A stretch of 64,000 bases of DNA, taken from assembly GCF_008107445.1 (NCBI RefSeq), contig NZ_VSLD01000001.1, positions 806,001 through 870,000 of the forward strand, read 5' to 3'. This document shows, in pieces, positions 41,923 through 50,081 of this stretch (the first letter of the stretch is position 1; each line of letters opens with the position of its first letter). Source of the DNA: Arthrobacter echini (GTDB lineage Bacteria > Actinomycetota > Actinomycetes > Actinomycetales > Micrococcaceae). The position numbers were made by a program, and so were the translations under genes. A model generated the notes under the pieces. That model was not told the DNA's origin and made no database searches. It worked only from the letters and a program-made list of their open reading frames with translations.

Positions 41923-42606
41923 TCAGTCGCGTGAGGTGATGTCGCCGCTGATGAGGATCATGAAGGTGTGGTCCTCGGTGAGAATATTGACGAAGCCCGA
42001 ATCGACGCTCAGGACGTAGCCGGTGATGGTGCCGTCGGTGGTGCCGATCTGTTCCTCGGGTACCCAGGGCGTCTGGACGAGGGCCGCGACGAAGAGGACG
42101 GCGACGCCGGTGACCCAGCCGACGCTGGTCATTGCGCTGGAGAAGATGCGTCGCATACTGCTTTCCTCCGGAAGGATGCGGATGAGGGCGAACATCCCGA
42201 ACACGGCCGCTGCCGAAATGGGCAGCCACACGATCTGGAAGCTCACGGTCAGGGCGATCATGGTCACCGCGGCCAGGACGGTGGAGAGCACGACGACGGC
42301 CTGACGCCCGCGGGACGACCACACGAGGGTGGCGACCAGCAGCGGGAGGACCCCGATCAGGAGAATCGCCACCAGCAGGTATCCGGCCATGAGCGTCCCG
42401 ACCAGAAGGGCGAGCCCATCGCTGAAGCTGATGGTGGTGCTCACCGCGAATGCGGTGTTCCAGTCGTAGCCGGAGACGGCCAGGATTCGCAGGAGCAGGA
42501 AGACGAACGCCCACGCCGCCGCCGGTGCAACGGCGCCGGCGAAGCGGGCAGCTGTCCCCGGGGAGTCGTCGGAGTCGGGGTTGGTCGTCTTCGCATGGGC
42601 GCTCAC
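41923..42606 (-). CDS. Hypothetical multi-span membrane protein
   Basis: About 227 residues, not recognised. A short charged N-terminus precedes about five hydrophobic helices (AAWAFVFLLLRILAVSG; LVAILLIGVLPLLVATLVW; VVVLSTVLAAVTMIALTVSF; VGWVTGVAVLFVAALV). A C-terminal domain of about 45 residues follows, rich in Thr, Asp and Ile, predicted to lie outside the membrane. The start is GTG 42606. Base composition is back to core-like values here, so the accessory region probably ends just before this gene. It is divergent from the DUF2975-type gene. Confidence 0.7.
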   Translation of the reverse strand: MSAHAKTTNPDSDDSPGTAARFAGAVAPAAAWAFVFLLLRILAVSGYDWNTAFAVSTTISFSDGLALLVGTLMAGYLLVAILLIGVLPLLVATLVWSSRGRQAVVVLSTVLAAVTMIALTVSFQIVWLPISAAAVFGMFALIRILPEESSMRRIFSSAMTSVGWVTGVAVLFVAALVQTPWVPEEQIGTTDGTITGYVLSVDSGFVNILTEDHTFMILISGDITSRD

Positions 42607-42714
42607 GAGACGAGGCTACTGGTCCCAGGGGCACGGTCTCATTCGGGAGAGCACGGCGGTCGGGAAAGTAGGCACCCTGTTGACCGACGTCAGCCGGAGG
42701 ACGAGGATCGCGAC

Positions 42715-43206
42715 ATGACCAGGCAGGAAGCACTTCCCCTCCGTTTCTTCCTCGGGCTATGGACCGTCGCAGCCCTGCTGGTTCAGGTTGTGGTCATTCC
42801 ACGGGCCGGCTCCAGTGTGGCCGGCGCCTACCCGGAAGTCGCACACCTGGCACCCCCGACCATCGCGGTCCTCATAATCGCAGTGATCGGGTTCGAACTG
42901 GCGATCGTGGCAGCCTGGTACCTCGTCTCGATCGCTGTGGCCAGCAAGGCGTTGACCGGCGAGGCGCGGCGCTGGGCCGACGTCATTGCGGCGTCGCTCA
43001 CTGGCATGGCCGTACTCGGCGCCGGAGTGTGTGCATACATGGGTTTCGTCGCGAATATCGGAGGACCCGCAATGCTTTTCGGGCTGCTCGCCTCCCTCGC
43101 CCTGATCCCGATCGCCGTCGCGCTGCGGGCCTGGGTGATGAACTGGTTCGACCGAAGCGCCTCCGCCAGGAGCTCCGGGCTGCCCGTCCTGCCGACGATA
43201 GCCTAG
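42715..43206 (+). CDS. DUF2975-type membrane protein
   Basis: A 163-residue protein with four hydrophobic helices: LRFFLGLWTVAALLVQVVVIP, PPTIAVLIIAVIGFELAIVAAWYLVSI, WADVIAASLTGMAVLGAGVCAYMGFV and MLFGLLASLALIPIAVALRAWV. This is the DUF2975 layout. Such proteins usually sit beside a small Cro/C1-type regulator, absent here. GGAGGA precedes ATG 42715. Its last codons (VLPTIA, stop) belong to a 63-bp repeat found again after tenA, showing that its original downstream neighbour was the phosphotransferase gene now 3.5 kb away. Confidence 0.8.
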   Translation: MTRQEALPLRFFLGLWTVAALLVQVVVIPRAGSSVAGAYPEVAHLAPPTIAVLIIAVIGFELAIVAAWYLVSIAVASKALTGEARRWADVIAASLTGMAVLGAGVCAYMGFVANIGGPAMLFGLLASLALIPIAVALRAWVMNWFDRSASARSSGLPVLPTIA

Positions 43207-43247
43207 AACCGCGCAGGATCTAGAGCACCGGGTCACCCAGCGTCCGC
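43185..43247. repeat. 63-bp direct repeat, left copy
   Basis: Matches 46701-46763 at 59 of 63 positions in direct orientation. It holds the end of the DUF2975-type gene (plus) and a duplicate of the last codons of the phosphotransferase gene (LGDPVL, stop, minus), here leading nowhere. 43248-43532, between it and the riboswitch promoter, shows no gene. Confidence 0.9.
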
Positions 43248-43532
43248 TGGTCGTTGAGCGACCGAGCCGGGGGCTGGACCAAGGGGCAGGTCTGCCGGAT
43301 GACCGTGGCCTGGTTGGCCGAGGAGGCCCGTAGACCGGGGTCCTACACCTGGCCCTCGGGGCCCGCCGTGATTTCAGGATGCAGCTCGTGAGCACCAAGA
43401 CGGGACAGGGCGAGCTGCAATCCACCGCCGGATGAGGGCGGGTCGGGTACGCGAGTGCAGGCCCACTCCCCGTCAGCCTGCGGGCCGTTGCCCGACGACG
43501 ACCGCTCTCCGAAGTGTCGTGTGTGCAGGCCA

Positions 43533-43562
43533 TTGTGTCGGAAGTGGTCTCATTGCTACGCT
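43533..43562 (+). promoter_or_regulatory. Candidate promoter of the thiamine operon
   Basis: TTGTGT (43533-43538), 18-base spacer, TACGCT (43557-43562), placing the transcription start at the 5' edge of the riboswitch. Confidence 0.45.
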
Positions 43563-43569
43563 GCCGAGT

Positions 43570-43646
43570 GACGCGGGGTGTCGTGCTGCACGACTGAGAT
43601 CAAACCCGTTGAACCTGATCTAGGTCGTACTAGCGAAGGGAACGTC
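43570..43646 (+). promoter_or_regulatory. TPP riboswitch (THI element)
   Basis: Conserved TPP aptamer blocks are present in order: GCGGGGTG, CTGAGATCAAACCC, GAACCTGATCTAGGTC, TACTAGCGAAGGGA. P1 is formed by GACG (43570) and CGTC (43646). The conserved 3' GAAGGGA (43635-43641) also serves as the ribosome site of thiM, 9 bases before its ATG. TPP binding would therefore hide it and stop translation of the thiM-thiE-thiD-tenA mRNA. Confidence 0.92.
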
Positions 43647-43650
43647 GCCC

Positions 43651-44478
43651 ATGTCGGCACCTCGTTCTGTCCATGCTGTCCGGTTCTCCGCTGCCGCTGT
43701 GGGGGAGCAACTGACCGCGATGCGCGGGCATGCTCCGCTGGTGCAGTGTCTGACGAACATCGTCGTCGCTCAGTGGACGGCGAATGTCCTGCTCGCTGCG
43801 GGAGCGAGCCCGGCGATGGTGGACAACCCGGAGGAATCCGGACCGTTCGCCGCTGTCGCCGATGCGGTCCTCGTCAATCTCGGCACGCCCCAGGAGGAGA
43901 CGGTGGCTGCCATGCACGGCGTGGTGCGAGCGGCCGCAGTGGCCGGCACCCCCTGGGTGCTCGACCCTGTCGGGGTCGGCGGACTCCTCTGGCGTACACG
44001 GATCGCCTCCGACCTCCTTGCGCTCGCCGCTCCGGCTCTCATCCGCGGCAATCCCTCAGAAATTCTCGCGCTGTCCGGTGTGGGCGGCGGCGGGCGAGGC
44101 CCGGAGAGCGTCGACACCGCCGAGGACGCCGTCGATGTCGCGATGTCGCTCGCACAGCAGCACGGCACTGTGGTCGCGGTCTCCGGAGCGGTGGATCACC
44201 TCACCGACGGTACTCGCCTGGTGCGCGTGGCCAACGGACATCCGTGGCTCACCAAAGTCACTGGTGGCGGGTGCGCATTGGGTGCGCTCATGGCTGCTTT
44301 CGCCGCCACTGCCGACGACCCACTGTTGGCTGCCACGGCCGCGACCGCGACGTACACGGTGGCCGCCGATATCGCGGCCGAACGTGTGGCTGGACCGGGG
44401 AGCTTCGCCGTGGCCTTGCTGGATTCCCTCGCCTCTCTTGACCCGCAGGAGCTGGTCGACAGGGTGGTGCTCCGATGA
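43651..44478 (+). CDS. thiM: Hydroxyethylthiazole kinase
   Basis: A 275-residue ribokinase-like kinase that phosphorylates 4-methyl-5-(2-hydroxyethyl)thiazole with ATP. Family blocks are PLVQCLTNIVVAQWTANVLLAAGASPAM, WVLDPVGVGG, LIRGNPSEILAL and KVTGGGCALGALMAAF (ATP/anion hole with the conserved Cys). It is first gene of the salvage operon, directly under the riboswitch. The stop overlaps thiE in ATGA. Confidence 0.95.
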   Translation: MSAPRSVHAVRFSAAAVGEQLTAMRGHAPLVQCLTNIVVAQWTANVLLAAGASPAMVDNPEESGPFAAVADAVLVNLGTPQEETVAAMHGVVRAAAVAGTPWVLDPVGVGGLLWRTRIASDLLALAAPALIRGNPSEILALSGVGGGGRGPESVDTAEDAVDVAMSLAQQHGTVVAVSGAVDHLTDGTRLVRVANGHPWLTKVTGGGCALGALMAAFAATADDPLLAATAATATYTVAADIAAERVAGPGSFAVALLDSLASLDPQELVDRVVLR

Positions 44479-45122
44479 CCGCCCGGCCGCTGGATCTCAG
44501 CCTCTACCTCGTCACCGACACTGGTTTGTGTGGCCCGCGGGGGGTGCCTGCGACGGTGGAGGCCGCGGTCGCCGGCGGGGTCACGTTGGTGCAGCTGCGT
44601 GATCCGGGCGCCACCGACGCGGACTTCGTCGCACTCGGCCTGGCAGTGCGTCAGGTGTTGGCGGGGACAGGGGTGCCGCTGATCATCGATGACCGGGTCC
44701 ACCTCGTCCGGGCCATCGGCGCCGACGGTGTCCATGTCGGTCAGCGCGACCTGCCGCCCGACCGGGCCCGGCATCTGCTGGGCCCTGACGCCATCGTGGG
44801 GTTGTCGGTCAGCACGATCGAGCACGTCGGCGCCGCCCGGGAGTTCGACGACGGCGTTGTTGACTACCTCGGCGTCGGACCGGTCCGGCCGACACGTACC
44901 AAGCCCGACCACGGCCCTGTGACCGGTCTCGGCGGAGCCGCCGCGGTGGCTGCCGCGAGCCCGTGGCCGGTCGTCGCGATCGGCGGTCTCACCGCGAGAG
45001 ATGCCGGTGCGTTGCGCCGGAGTGGGATGGCCGGCGTGGCAGTGGTGTCAGCGGTGTGCTCCGCTCAGGACCCAGCGGGTGCCGCATCGGACATCCGGTC
45101 GGCCTGGGACGGCCGGCCATGA
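44475..45122 (+). CDS. thiE: Thiamine-phosphate synthase
   Basis: A 215-residue TIM-barrel enzyme that joins HMP-PP and thiazole phosphate to thiamine phosphate. Motifs are [52 protein letters not shown] (metal and diphosphate binding), [24 protein letters not shown] and [10 protein letters not shown]. It overlaps thiM and thiD by 4 bases each. Confidence 0.95.
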   Translation: MTARPLDLSLYLVTDTGLCGPRGVPATVEAAVAGGVTLVQLRDPGATDADFVALGLAVRQVLAGTGVPLIIDDRVHLVRAIGADGVHVGQRDLPPDRARHLLGPDAIVGLSVSTIEHVGAAREFDDGVVDYLGVGPVRPTRTKPDHGPVTGLGGAAAVAAASPWPVVAIGGLTARDAGALRRSGMAGVAVVSAVCSAQDPAGAASDIRSAWDGRP

Positions 45123-45964
45123 ACTTCCGCCCACCTGTCGTCCTGACGATTGCCGGCTCGGACCCCTCCGGCGGGGCCGGCGTCCAGGGCGATCTGAAGA
45201 CCTTCTCCGCACTCGGCGCCTACGGCACCGCGGTCCTCACGTCGCTGACTGCCCAGTCCACCCGGGGAGTCACCGGTGTCCATACAGTCCCCGCCGACTT
45301 CGTCCGCGCTCAACTGGACACTCTCGTCGACGACATCGCGCTCGACGCCGCCAAGATCGGCATGCTCGCCTCCGCGGCCACCATCAGAACCATCCTGGAC
45401 TTTCTCGAGGAGCGCGCCGACACCGTGCCGGTCCTCGTCCTCGACCCCGTCATGGTCTCCACCGCCGGTTCCCGGTTACTGGCAGAGGACGCCATCGGAC
45501 CGATGCGTCGACTGATACCGCACGTCTCCCTGATCACCCCCAATCTCCCCGAAGCCGCCGTCCTGCTCGATACCGACCCCGCCGAGGACCTCGACACCAT
45601 GCGGGCCCAGGCTGCAACGCTCCAGGGAATGGGCGCTTCCCGGGTGCTGGTCAAGGGCGGTCACCTCGGTAGCGACACCCACGCCACCGACGTCTGGCTC
45701 GACGACGAGGGCGAGCAAATGTTGACAGCCCCACGGATCCCTACAGCCAACAGCCACGGCACTGGGTGCGCCCTCTCCTCCGCGATCGCCGCACTGGCAC
45801 CGTCCACCGATTCCCTCCTGGAGGCCACACGCCAAGCTAAGATCTGGCTCACCGGCACCCTGCAGGCCGCGGACGCGCTCCGCATCGGACACGGCCCCGG
45901 CCCTGTGCACCACTGCCACGACATCTGGAGGAACCAGCACCACAGGAAGGACATCGTCCGATGA
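45119..45964 (+). CDS. thiD: HMP / HMP-phosphate kinase
   Basis: A 281-residue ribokinase-fold kinase making HMP-PP from HMP in two steps. Motifs are [57 protein letters not shown] and [19 protein letters not shown] 45119 is set by the ATGA overlap with thiE. The C-terminal tail HHCHDIWR is normal for stand-alone ThiD. It overlaps tenA by 4 bases. Confidence 0.95.
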   Translation: MNFRPPVVLTIAGSDPSGGAGVQGDLKTFSALGAYGTAVLTSLTAQSTRGVTGVHTVPADFVRAQLDTLVDDIALDAAKIGMLASAATIRTILDFLEERADTVPVLVLDPVMVSTAGSRLLAEDAIGPMRRLIPHVSLITPNLPEAAVLLDTDPAEDLDTMRAQAATLQGMGASRVLVKGGHLGSDTHATDVWLDDEGEQMLTAPRIPTANSHGTGCALSSAIAALAPSTDSLLEATRQAKIWLTGTLQAADALRIGHGPGPVHHCHDIWRNQHHRKDIVR

Positions 45965-46662
45965 GCAGCCTGCACACCATGGCCGAGACCATCATCCGCG
46001 CCGGCGAGGACCCCGCCGTGTTCAGCGCCGTGGCATGGCATCGCACCGCAGGGGTCCGCGAGGCGATCGACGCGCTGCCGTTCCTGCGTCAGCTGGCCGA
46101 CGCCACCCTGCCGGAAGAAATCTTCAGCCACTACCTCGCCCAGGATGCGCTGTACCTGGCCGAGTACGGCCGGGTGTTGGCCGCGGCAGCCGCTCAGGCC
46201 CAGTCGTCGCAGGAGATGGTCTTTTGGGCCCGATCCACGCGGGAAGTGATCGACGTCGAACGGCAGCTGCACGCCAACCACATCGGCGATCTTGCCGTCG
46301 TCGAGCCTTCACCGACCACGGTCGCCTACACCTCCTACCTGCTGAGCCTCGCGGCATCGGGGAGCTACCCGGTCCTCGCGGCCGGCCTCCTGCCGTGCTT
46401 CTGGATCTACGACGACATCGGCAGCCGGCTCAGAGCCGTTGCCGGTGACCTCGGTACGCATCCTTACGGAGACTGGATCGGCGCCTACGACGATCCGGAC
46501 TTCACCGCCGCCACCGACACCGCCCGCACCATCGTGGATCACCTCGCCGGCCTGGCCGACCCCAGCACGGTGACGCGCATGCATGCGGCATTCCACCGGG
46601 CCACCCAGTACGAGTGGATGTTCTGGGATGCTGCCTACCGGCAGGAGACCTGGCCGGTCTGA
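45961..46662 (+). CDS. tenA: Aminopyrimidine aminohydrolase / thiaminase II
   Basis: A 233-residue all-helical TenA protein. It hydrolyses aminomethylpyrimidine from degraded thiamine to HMP. Conserved parts are LPEEIFSHYLAQDALYLAEYGR, the nucleophile region GLLPCFWIYDDIG (catalytic Cys), PYGDWIGAYDDPDF and YEWMFWDAAY. With thiM, thiD and thiE it completes a pure salvage route; thiC and thiG are not in this window. Confidence 0.94.
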   Translation: MSSLHTMAETIIRAGEDPAVFSAVAWHRTAGVREAIDALPFLRQLADATLPEEIFSHYLAQDALYLAEYGRVLAAAAAQAQSSQEMVFWARSTREVIDVERQLHANHIGDLAVVEPSPTTVAYTSYLLSLAASGSYPVLAAGLLPCFWIYDDIGSRLRAVAGDLGTHPYGDWIGAYDDPDFTAATDTARTIVDHLAGLADPSTVTRMHAAFHRATQYEWMFWDAAYRQETWPV

Positions 46663-46666
46663 AGGA

Positions 46667-46689
46667 CTCCTGCGTGCGCCGCACAGGAG
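46667..46689 (+). terminator. Terminator of the thiamine operon
   Basis: CTCCTG (46667-46672) and CAGGAG (46684-46689), with extra GTGC/GCAC pairing inside and a 2-base bulge, 4 bases after the tenA stop. Confidence 0.6.
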
Positions 46690-46700
46690 CACCCCACCTC

Positions 46701-46763
46701 CGTCCTGCCGACAACAGCGTAGAACCGCGCAGGACCTAGAGCACCGGGTCACCCAGCGTCCGC
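46701..46763. repeat. 63-bp direct repeat, right copy
   Basis: Right partner of 43185-43247 (four mismatches). It contains the true 3' end of the phosphotransferase gene (minus) preceded by a relic of the DUF2975 gene's last codons (VLPTTA, stop, plus) with no gene attached. Confidence 0.9.
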
Positions 46764-47725
46764 AGATGCCGCAGTGCCGTCGGTGCGTATTCACGCAGGG
46801 ATTCCTCGTCGGCGTGCACGAGCAGGCGCAGCCACGAGGCATACCGATGCACCCCGGCCAGCGCAAGGGCGGGCTCGACGGCGGCGCGCAGCTGCGGCAG
46901 CGGTGCATGGTCCGTCCACCGCTCGAGGTACGACGTGACGACCGCGTCGATCCGCGGATCGTCCGGCGTCGTCCCCCACTGCTCGCGCATCTGCATGATC
47001 GGCACGAGCAGCGCGCTGAACGGATGCGCCCAGTAGGAGTCCGCGAAGTCCAGGAAGCGCAGCGGCTCCTCGCCGGTTCCCGGGAGGAAGCAGTTGCCAC
47101 CGTGCAGGTCGTTGTGGTCGAGCGAGAGCGGCACGGGCACGGAGCGCAGCACGTCCACGGCCGCGGCGATCGCCGGGAGGCGCGCGACGACGTCGGCCGC
47201 CTCCTCCACGGACAGGTGCATCGGGTGCCCGGCCGGAATGCTCGTGTGGAGCTGCAGCTGGTTCTGGACGAAGTCCACGGCCACCTCGGGGTTCATGATG
47301 ACCAGCCCTGCCCCGGCGAGCTGGTCCCCGTGGGGTGCGACGATCCGCTGCAGCTCGGCGAAGTCCACCGCGATCCGCGCCCAGAGGGCAGGATCGGACG
47401 GACCGAGACTGTCCACGGTGACCCCGTAGTCCGCGGTGAGCATCCACCCTCGGGAGGCCTCGATGACCAGCGGGGCAGCCACGCGGTCCGGTGCGAGGTC
47501 GCCGAGGACCGACAGGATAGAGGCCTCGGCGAGCTGTCCGGGGTTGTTCTCCTTGAACCACAGCGTGCCGTGATCCGTGGGCACCGCGAGCTGGGTGGAC
47601 CAGAATCTGATGCGCGGCTGCTCGGCGGGCCCGGTGCGCCGCACCTCGAGGGCCCCGAGCGCGGTGTCGATCCACTGCTCGGCCTCCCGACGCCAGGCGG
47701 AGGAGGCCCAGAGTTCACTGGTCAT
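46736..47725 (-). CDS. Aminoglycoside-phosphotransferase-family (APH/ChoK-like) kinase
   Basis: A 329-residue protein of the APH fold. FWSTQLAVPTDHGTLWFKENN holds the ATP-binding Lys. The Brenner loop LSLDHNDLHGGNCFLPG has the catalytic Asp and Asn, and FLDFADSYWAHPFSALL replaces the DFG-type metal Asp motif. Similar actinobacterial proteins are annotated as generic phosphotransferases; small-molecule or antibiotic substrates are both possible. ATG 47725. Its 3' end lies inside a repeat shared with 43.2 kb. Confidence 0.82.
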   Translation of the reverse strand: MTSELWASSAWRREAEQWIDTALGALEVRRTGPAEQPRIRFWSTQLAVPTDHGTLWFKENNPGQLAEASILSVLGDLAPDRVAAPLVIEASRGWMLTADYGVTVDSLGPSDPALWARIAVDFAELQRIVAPHGDQLAGAGLVIMNPEVAVDFVQNQLQLHTSIPAGHPMHLSVEEAADVVARLPAIAAAVDVLRSVPVPLSLDHNDLHGGNCFLPGTGEEPLRFLDFADSYWAHPFSALLVPIMQMREQWGTTPDDPRIDAVVTSYLERWTDHAPLPQLRAAVEPALALAGVHRYASWLRLLVHADEESLREYAPTALRHLRTLGDPVL

Positions 47726-47795
47726 GGGCGCTGCTCATGAAACACCGGGCAGGGCGGGAAGGCACAGCATGCGGCTCATTGTTCCACGCAGCCGG

Positions 47796-49124
47796 TCAGC
47801 CGAGCTTCGAGGGTCTGCTGCCGTGGTCGCTCGATTCGAGCTCCTCGGGACCGGCGACGTGCTCGCTGCCGCGGATCCGGGCGATCGCCGTCATGCCGTG
47901 GAAGATCAGCAGCGCAGCCGCCGTCCCGAGGGCGATCCCGGCGAACGTCAGCTCGCCGATCACCCACGTGAAGTCCGCGATGCCGATCACCAGCGCCACG
48001 CCGGCCGTGGACAGATTGATCGGATTCGAGAAGTCCACCTGGTTCTGCACCCATATGCGCACCCCGAGGATCCCGATCATCCCGTAGAGGACCACGCCCG
48101 CACCGCCCAGCACCCCGGGAGGGACGGTGGCGATCAGCGCACCGAACTTGGGGAACAGGCTCAGCAGGATCGCGACGATGCCGGCCACCCAGTACGCGGC
48201 GGTGGAATACACGCGCGAAGCCGCCATGACGCCGATGTTCTCGGCGTAGGTGGTGGTGCCGGAGCCTCCACCGGCGCCGGCGATCATGGTGGCCAGCCCG
48301 TCCGCCATGAGGGCCCGGCCGGTCAGGGGATCCAGGTCGCGGCCGGTCATCGCGGCCACCGACTTCACATGACCGATGTTCTCCGCCACGAGGACGAGGA
48401 CCACGGGGATGAACAGCCCGACGACGGAGAGATGGAACTCGGGAGCAGCGAAGTCCGGCAGGCCGATCCAGGCCGCGGCGCCGATCGCGGCGAGATCCAC
48501 CTCCCCGCGGAGCAGGGCGACGGCGTACCCGGCGAGCACGCCGACGAGGATCGACAGCCGCCCGAGAATGCCCTTGAACAGGACGGTCACGAGCAGGATC
48601 GCGAGCACCGTGACCAGTGCGGTGAGGGGTGCCTGGTCGAAGCTGGCCTTGGCCGTGGGCGCCAGGTTGAGGCCGATCAGGGCCACGATGGAGCCCGTCA
48701 CGATGGGGGGCATGGCCACCTGGATCCATCGGGCGCCGGCGGTGTGCACGATGAACCCGATCACGGCCAGGGCGGCGCCGGCCATGATGATGCCGCCCAG
48801 GGCGCCCGCGGCCCCGTGCTGGGACTGGGCTGCGGCGATCGGGGCGATGAAGGCGAAGCTCGAGCCGAGATAGCTGGGGATCCGCCCTGCCGTGATGACG
48901 AGGAACAGGAGCGTGCCGATGCCGGAGAACAGGAGCGTGGTGGAGGGCGGGAAGCCGGTGATCAGCGGGACGAGGAAGGTGGCCCCGAACATCGCCACCA
49001 CGTGCTGCGCGCCGATACCGATGGTCCGGGGCCAGCTCAGGCGCTCGTCGGGAGCCACGAACCCGCCTGCCCGCACGTTCCGGCCGTCCCCGTGGAGAGT
49101 CCAGCCGATACCTCGTATGCTCAT
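47796..49124 (-). CDS. Uracil/xanthine permease, NCS2 family
   Basis: A 442-residue NCS2 transporter with about 14 spans. The TM1 QH motif is IGIGAQHVVAMFGATFLVPL. TM8 carries VLVLVAENIGHVKSV (substrate-binding Glu). The SGTTTYAENIGVMAASRVYS and GGAGVVLYGMIGILGVRIWV (TM10-12) blocks follow. Most such proteins with AENIGH and TTTYAENIG import uracil with protons. GGAAGG precedes ATG 49124. No pyrimidine gene is adjacent. Confidence 0.92.
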   Translation of the reverse strand: MSIRGIGWTLHGDGRNVRAGGFVAPDERLSWPRTIGIGAQHVVAMFGATFLVPLITGFPPSTTLLFSGIGTLLFLVITAGRIPSYLGSSFAFIAPIAAAQSQHGAAGALGGIIMAGAALAVIGFIVHTAGARWIQVAMPPIVTGSIVALIGLNLAPTAKASFDQAPLTALVTVLAILLVTVLFKGILGRLSILVGVLAGYAVALLRGEVDLAAIGAAAWIGLPDFAAPEFHLSVVGLFIPVVLVLVAENIGHVKSVAAMTGRDLDPLTGRALMADGLATMIAGAGGGSGTTTYAENIGVMAASRVYSTAAYWVAGIVAILLSLFPKFGALIATVPPGVLGGAGVVLYGMIGILGVRIWVQNQVDFSNPINLSTAGVALVIGIADFTWVIGELTFAGIALGTAAALLIFHGMTAIARIRGSEHVAGPEELESSDHGSRPSKLG

Positions 49125-49226
49125 GGGTCTGCCTTCCGAAGGCGATCGCGGGGGTCCCGGGAAATCCTACCGGCAGCGCGCGGGCTTCGATGCTACGTTG
49201 CAGAACAGCCAGAGAAAGGGCAGATG

Positions 49227-50081
49227 ATGACATTCAGCATCACGGCACGGACCGTCCTGGTCACCGGAGCGGGCCGCGGTATGGGCAGGCTCTACGTGGA
49301 ACGCGCCATCCAGGAGGGAGCTGCCGCCGTCGTCCTGTGGGACGTGGACGGGAACGCCCTGGAGGACGTGGTGACCTCCCTGACCTCGACGGCGACCGCG
49401 CTGCACAGCTACGTGGTGGACGTCGCGTCCCTCGAGTCGATCCAGGCAGCGGCGCAGTCGGTCCTGAACGACGTCGGGGTGCCCGACATGCTCGTCAACA
49501 ACGCGGGGATAGTCCGTGGCAAGTACTTCTGGGAGCACGATCACACCACCGACATCGACGCCACCCTGGACATCAATCTCGGTGGACCGATGCACGTGAC
49601 GCGGGCCTTCCTCCCGGCCATGATCGAACGCGGCACCCCGGGCAGCATCCTGAACATCGCGTCGGCCTCGGGAACCCTGGCCGTCCCGCGGATGAGCGTG
49701 TACGCGGCCACCAAGTGGGCCATGATCGGGTGGAGCGACTCGCTGCGCCTGGAGCTGGTCGAGGCCGGTCACCCCATCGCCGTCACCACCCTGATCCCCA
49801 GCTACATCAAGACCGGGATGTTCGAGGGGGCGCGCGGCCCGCTCATGACGCCGCTCATGGAACCCGAGTACGTGGTGGACAAGGCCTGGCGCGGAGCCCT
49901 CGAGGGCAGGGCCCGCGTACAGCTGCCCTGGACCGTCCAGCTCGCCGGCACCCTGCGCAATCTCCTGCCGCAGCCGGTGTGGGACGTCGTTGCCGGCCGC
50001 GTCTTCCGGGTCTACAGCTCCATGGAGAAGTTCACCGGGCGCCCGGTGAGCACCAGCACCGATCAGAAGGCAGACCGATGA
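49227..50081 (+). CDS. Short-chain dehydrogenase/reductase
   Basis: A 284-residue classical SDR. It has the cofactor loop VLVTGAGRGMGRLYVERA, an Asp in LWDVDGNAL favouring NAD(H), NNAGIVRGKYF, the catalytic Ser of LNIASASGTLAV and YAATKWAMIGWSDSLRLEL (catalytic Tyr and Lys). ATG 49227 follows AGAAAGGG; ATG 49224 is possible. The C-terminal extension (QLPWTVQLAGTLRNLLPQP) is amphipathic and may lie at the membrane. It overlaps the aldehyde dehydrogenase start in ATGA, so an alcohol-aldehyde-acid lipid pathway is likely. Confidence 0.9.
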   Translation: MTFSITARTVLVTGAGRGMGRLYVERAIQEGAAAVVLWDVDGNALEDVVTSLTSTATALHSYVVDVASLESIQAAAQSVLNDVGVPDMLVNNAGIVRGKYFWEHDHTTDIDATLDINLGGPMHVTRAFLPAMIERGTPGSILNIASASGTLAVPRMSVYAATKWAMIGWSDSLRLELVEAGHPIAVTTLIPSYIKTGMFEGARGPLMTPLMEPEYVVDKAWRGALEGRARVQLPWTVQLAGTLRNLLPQPVWDVVAGRVFRVYSSMEKFTGRPVSTSTDQKADR

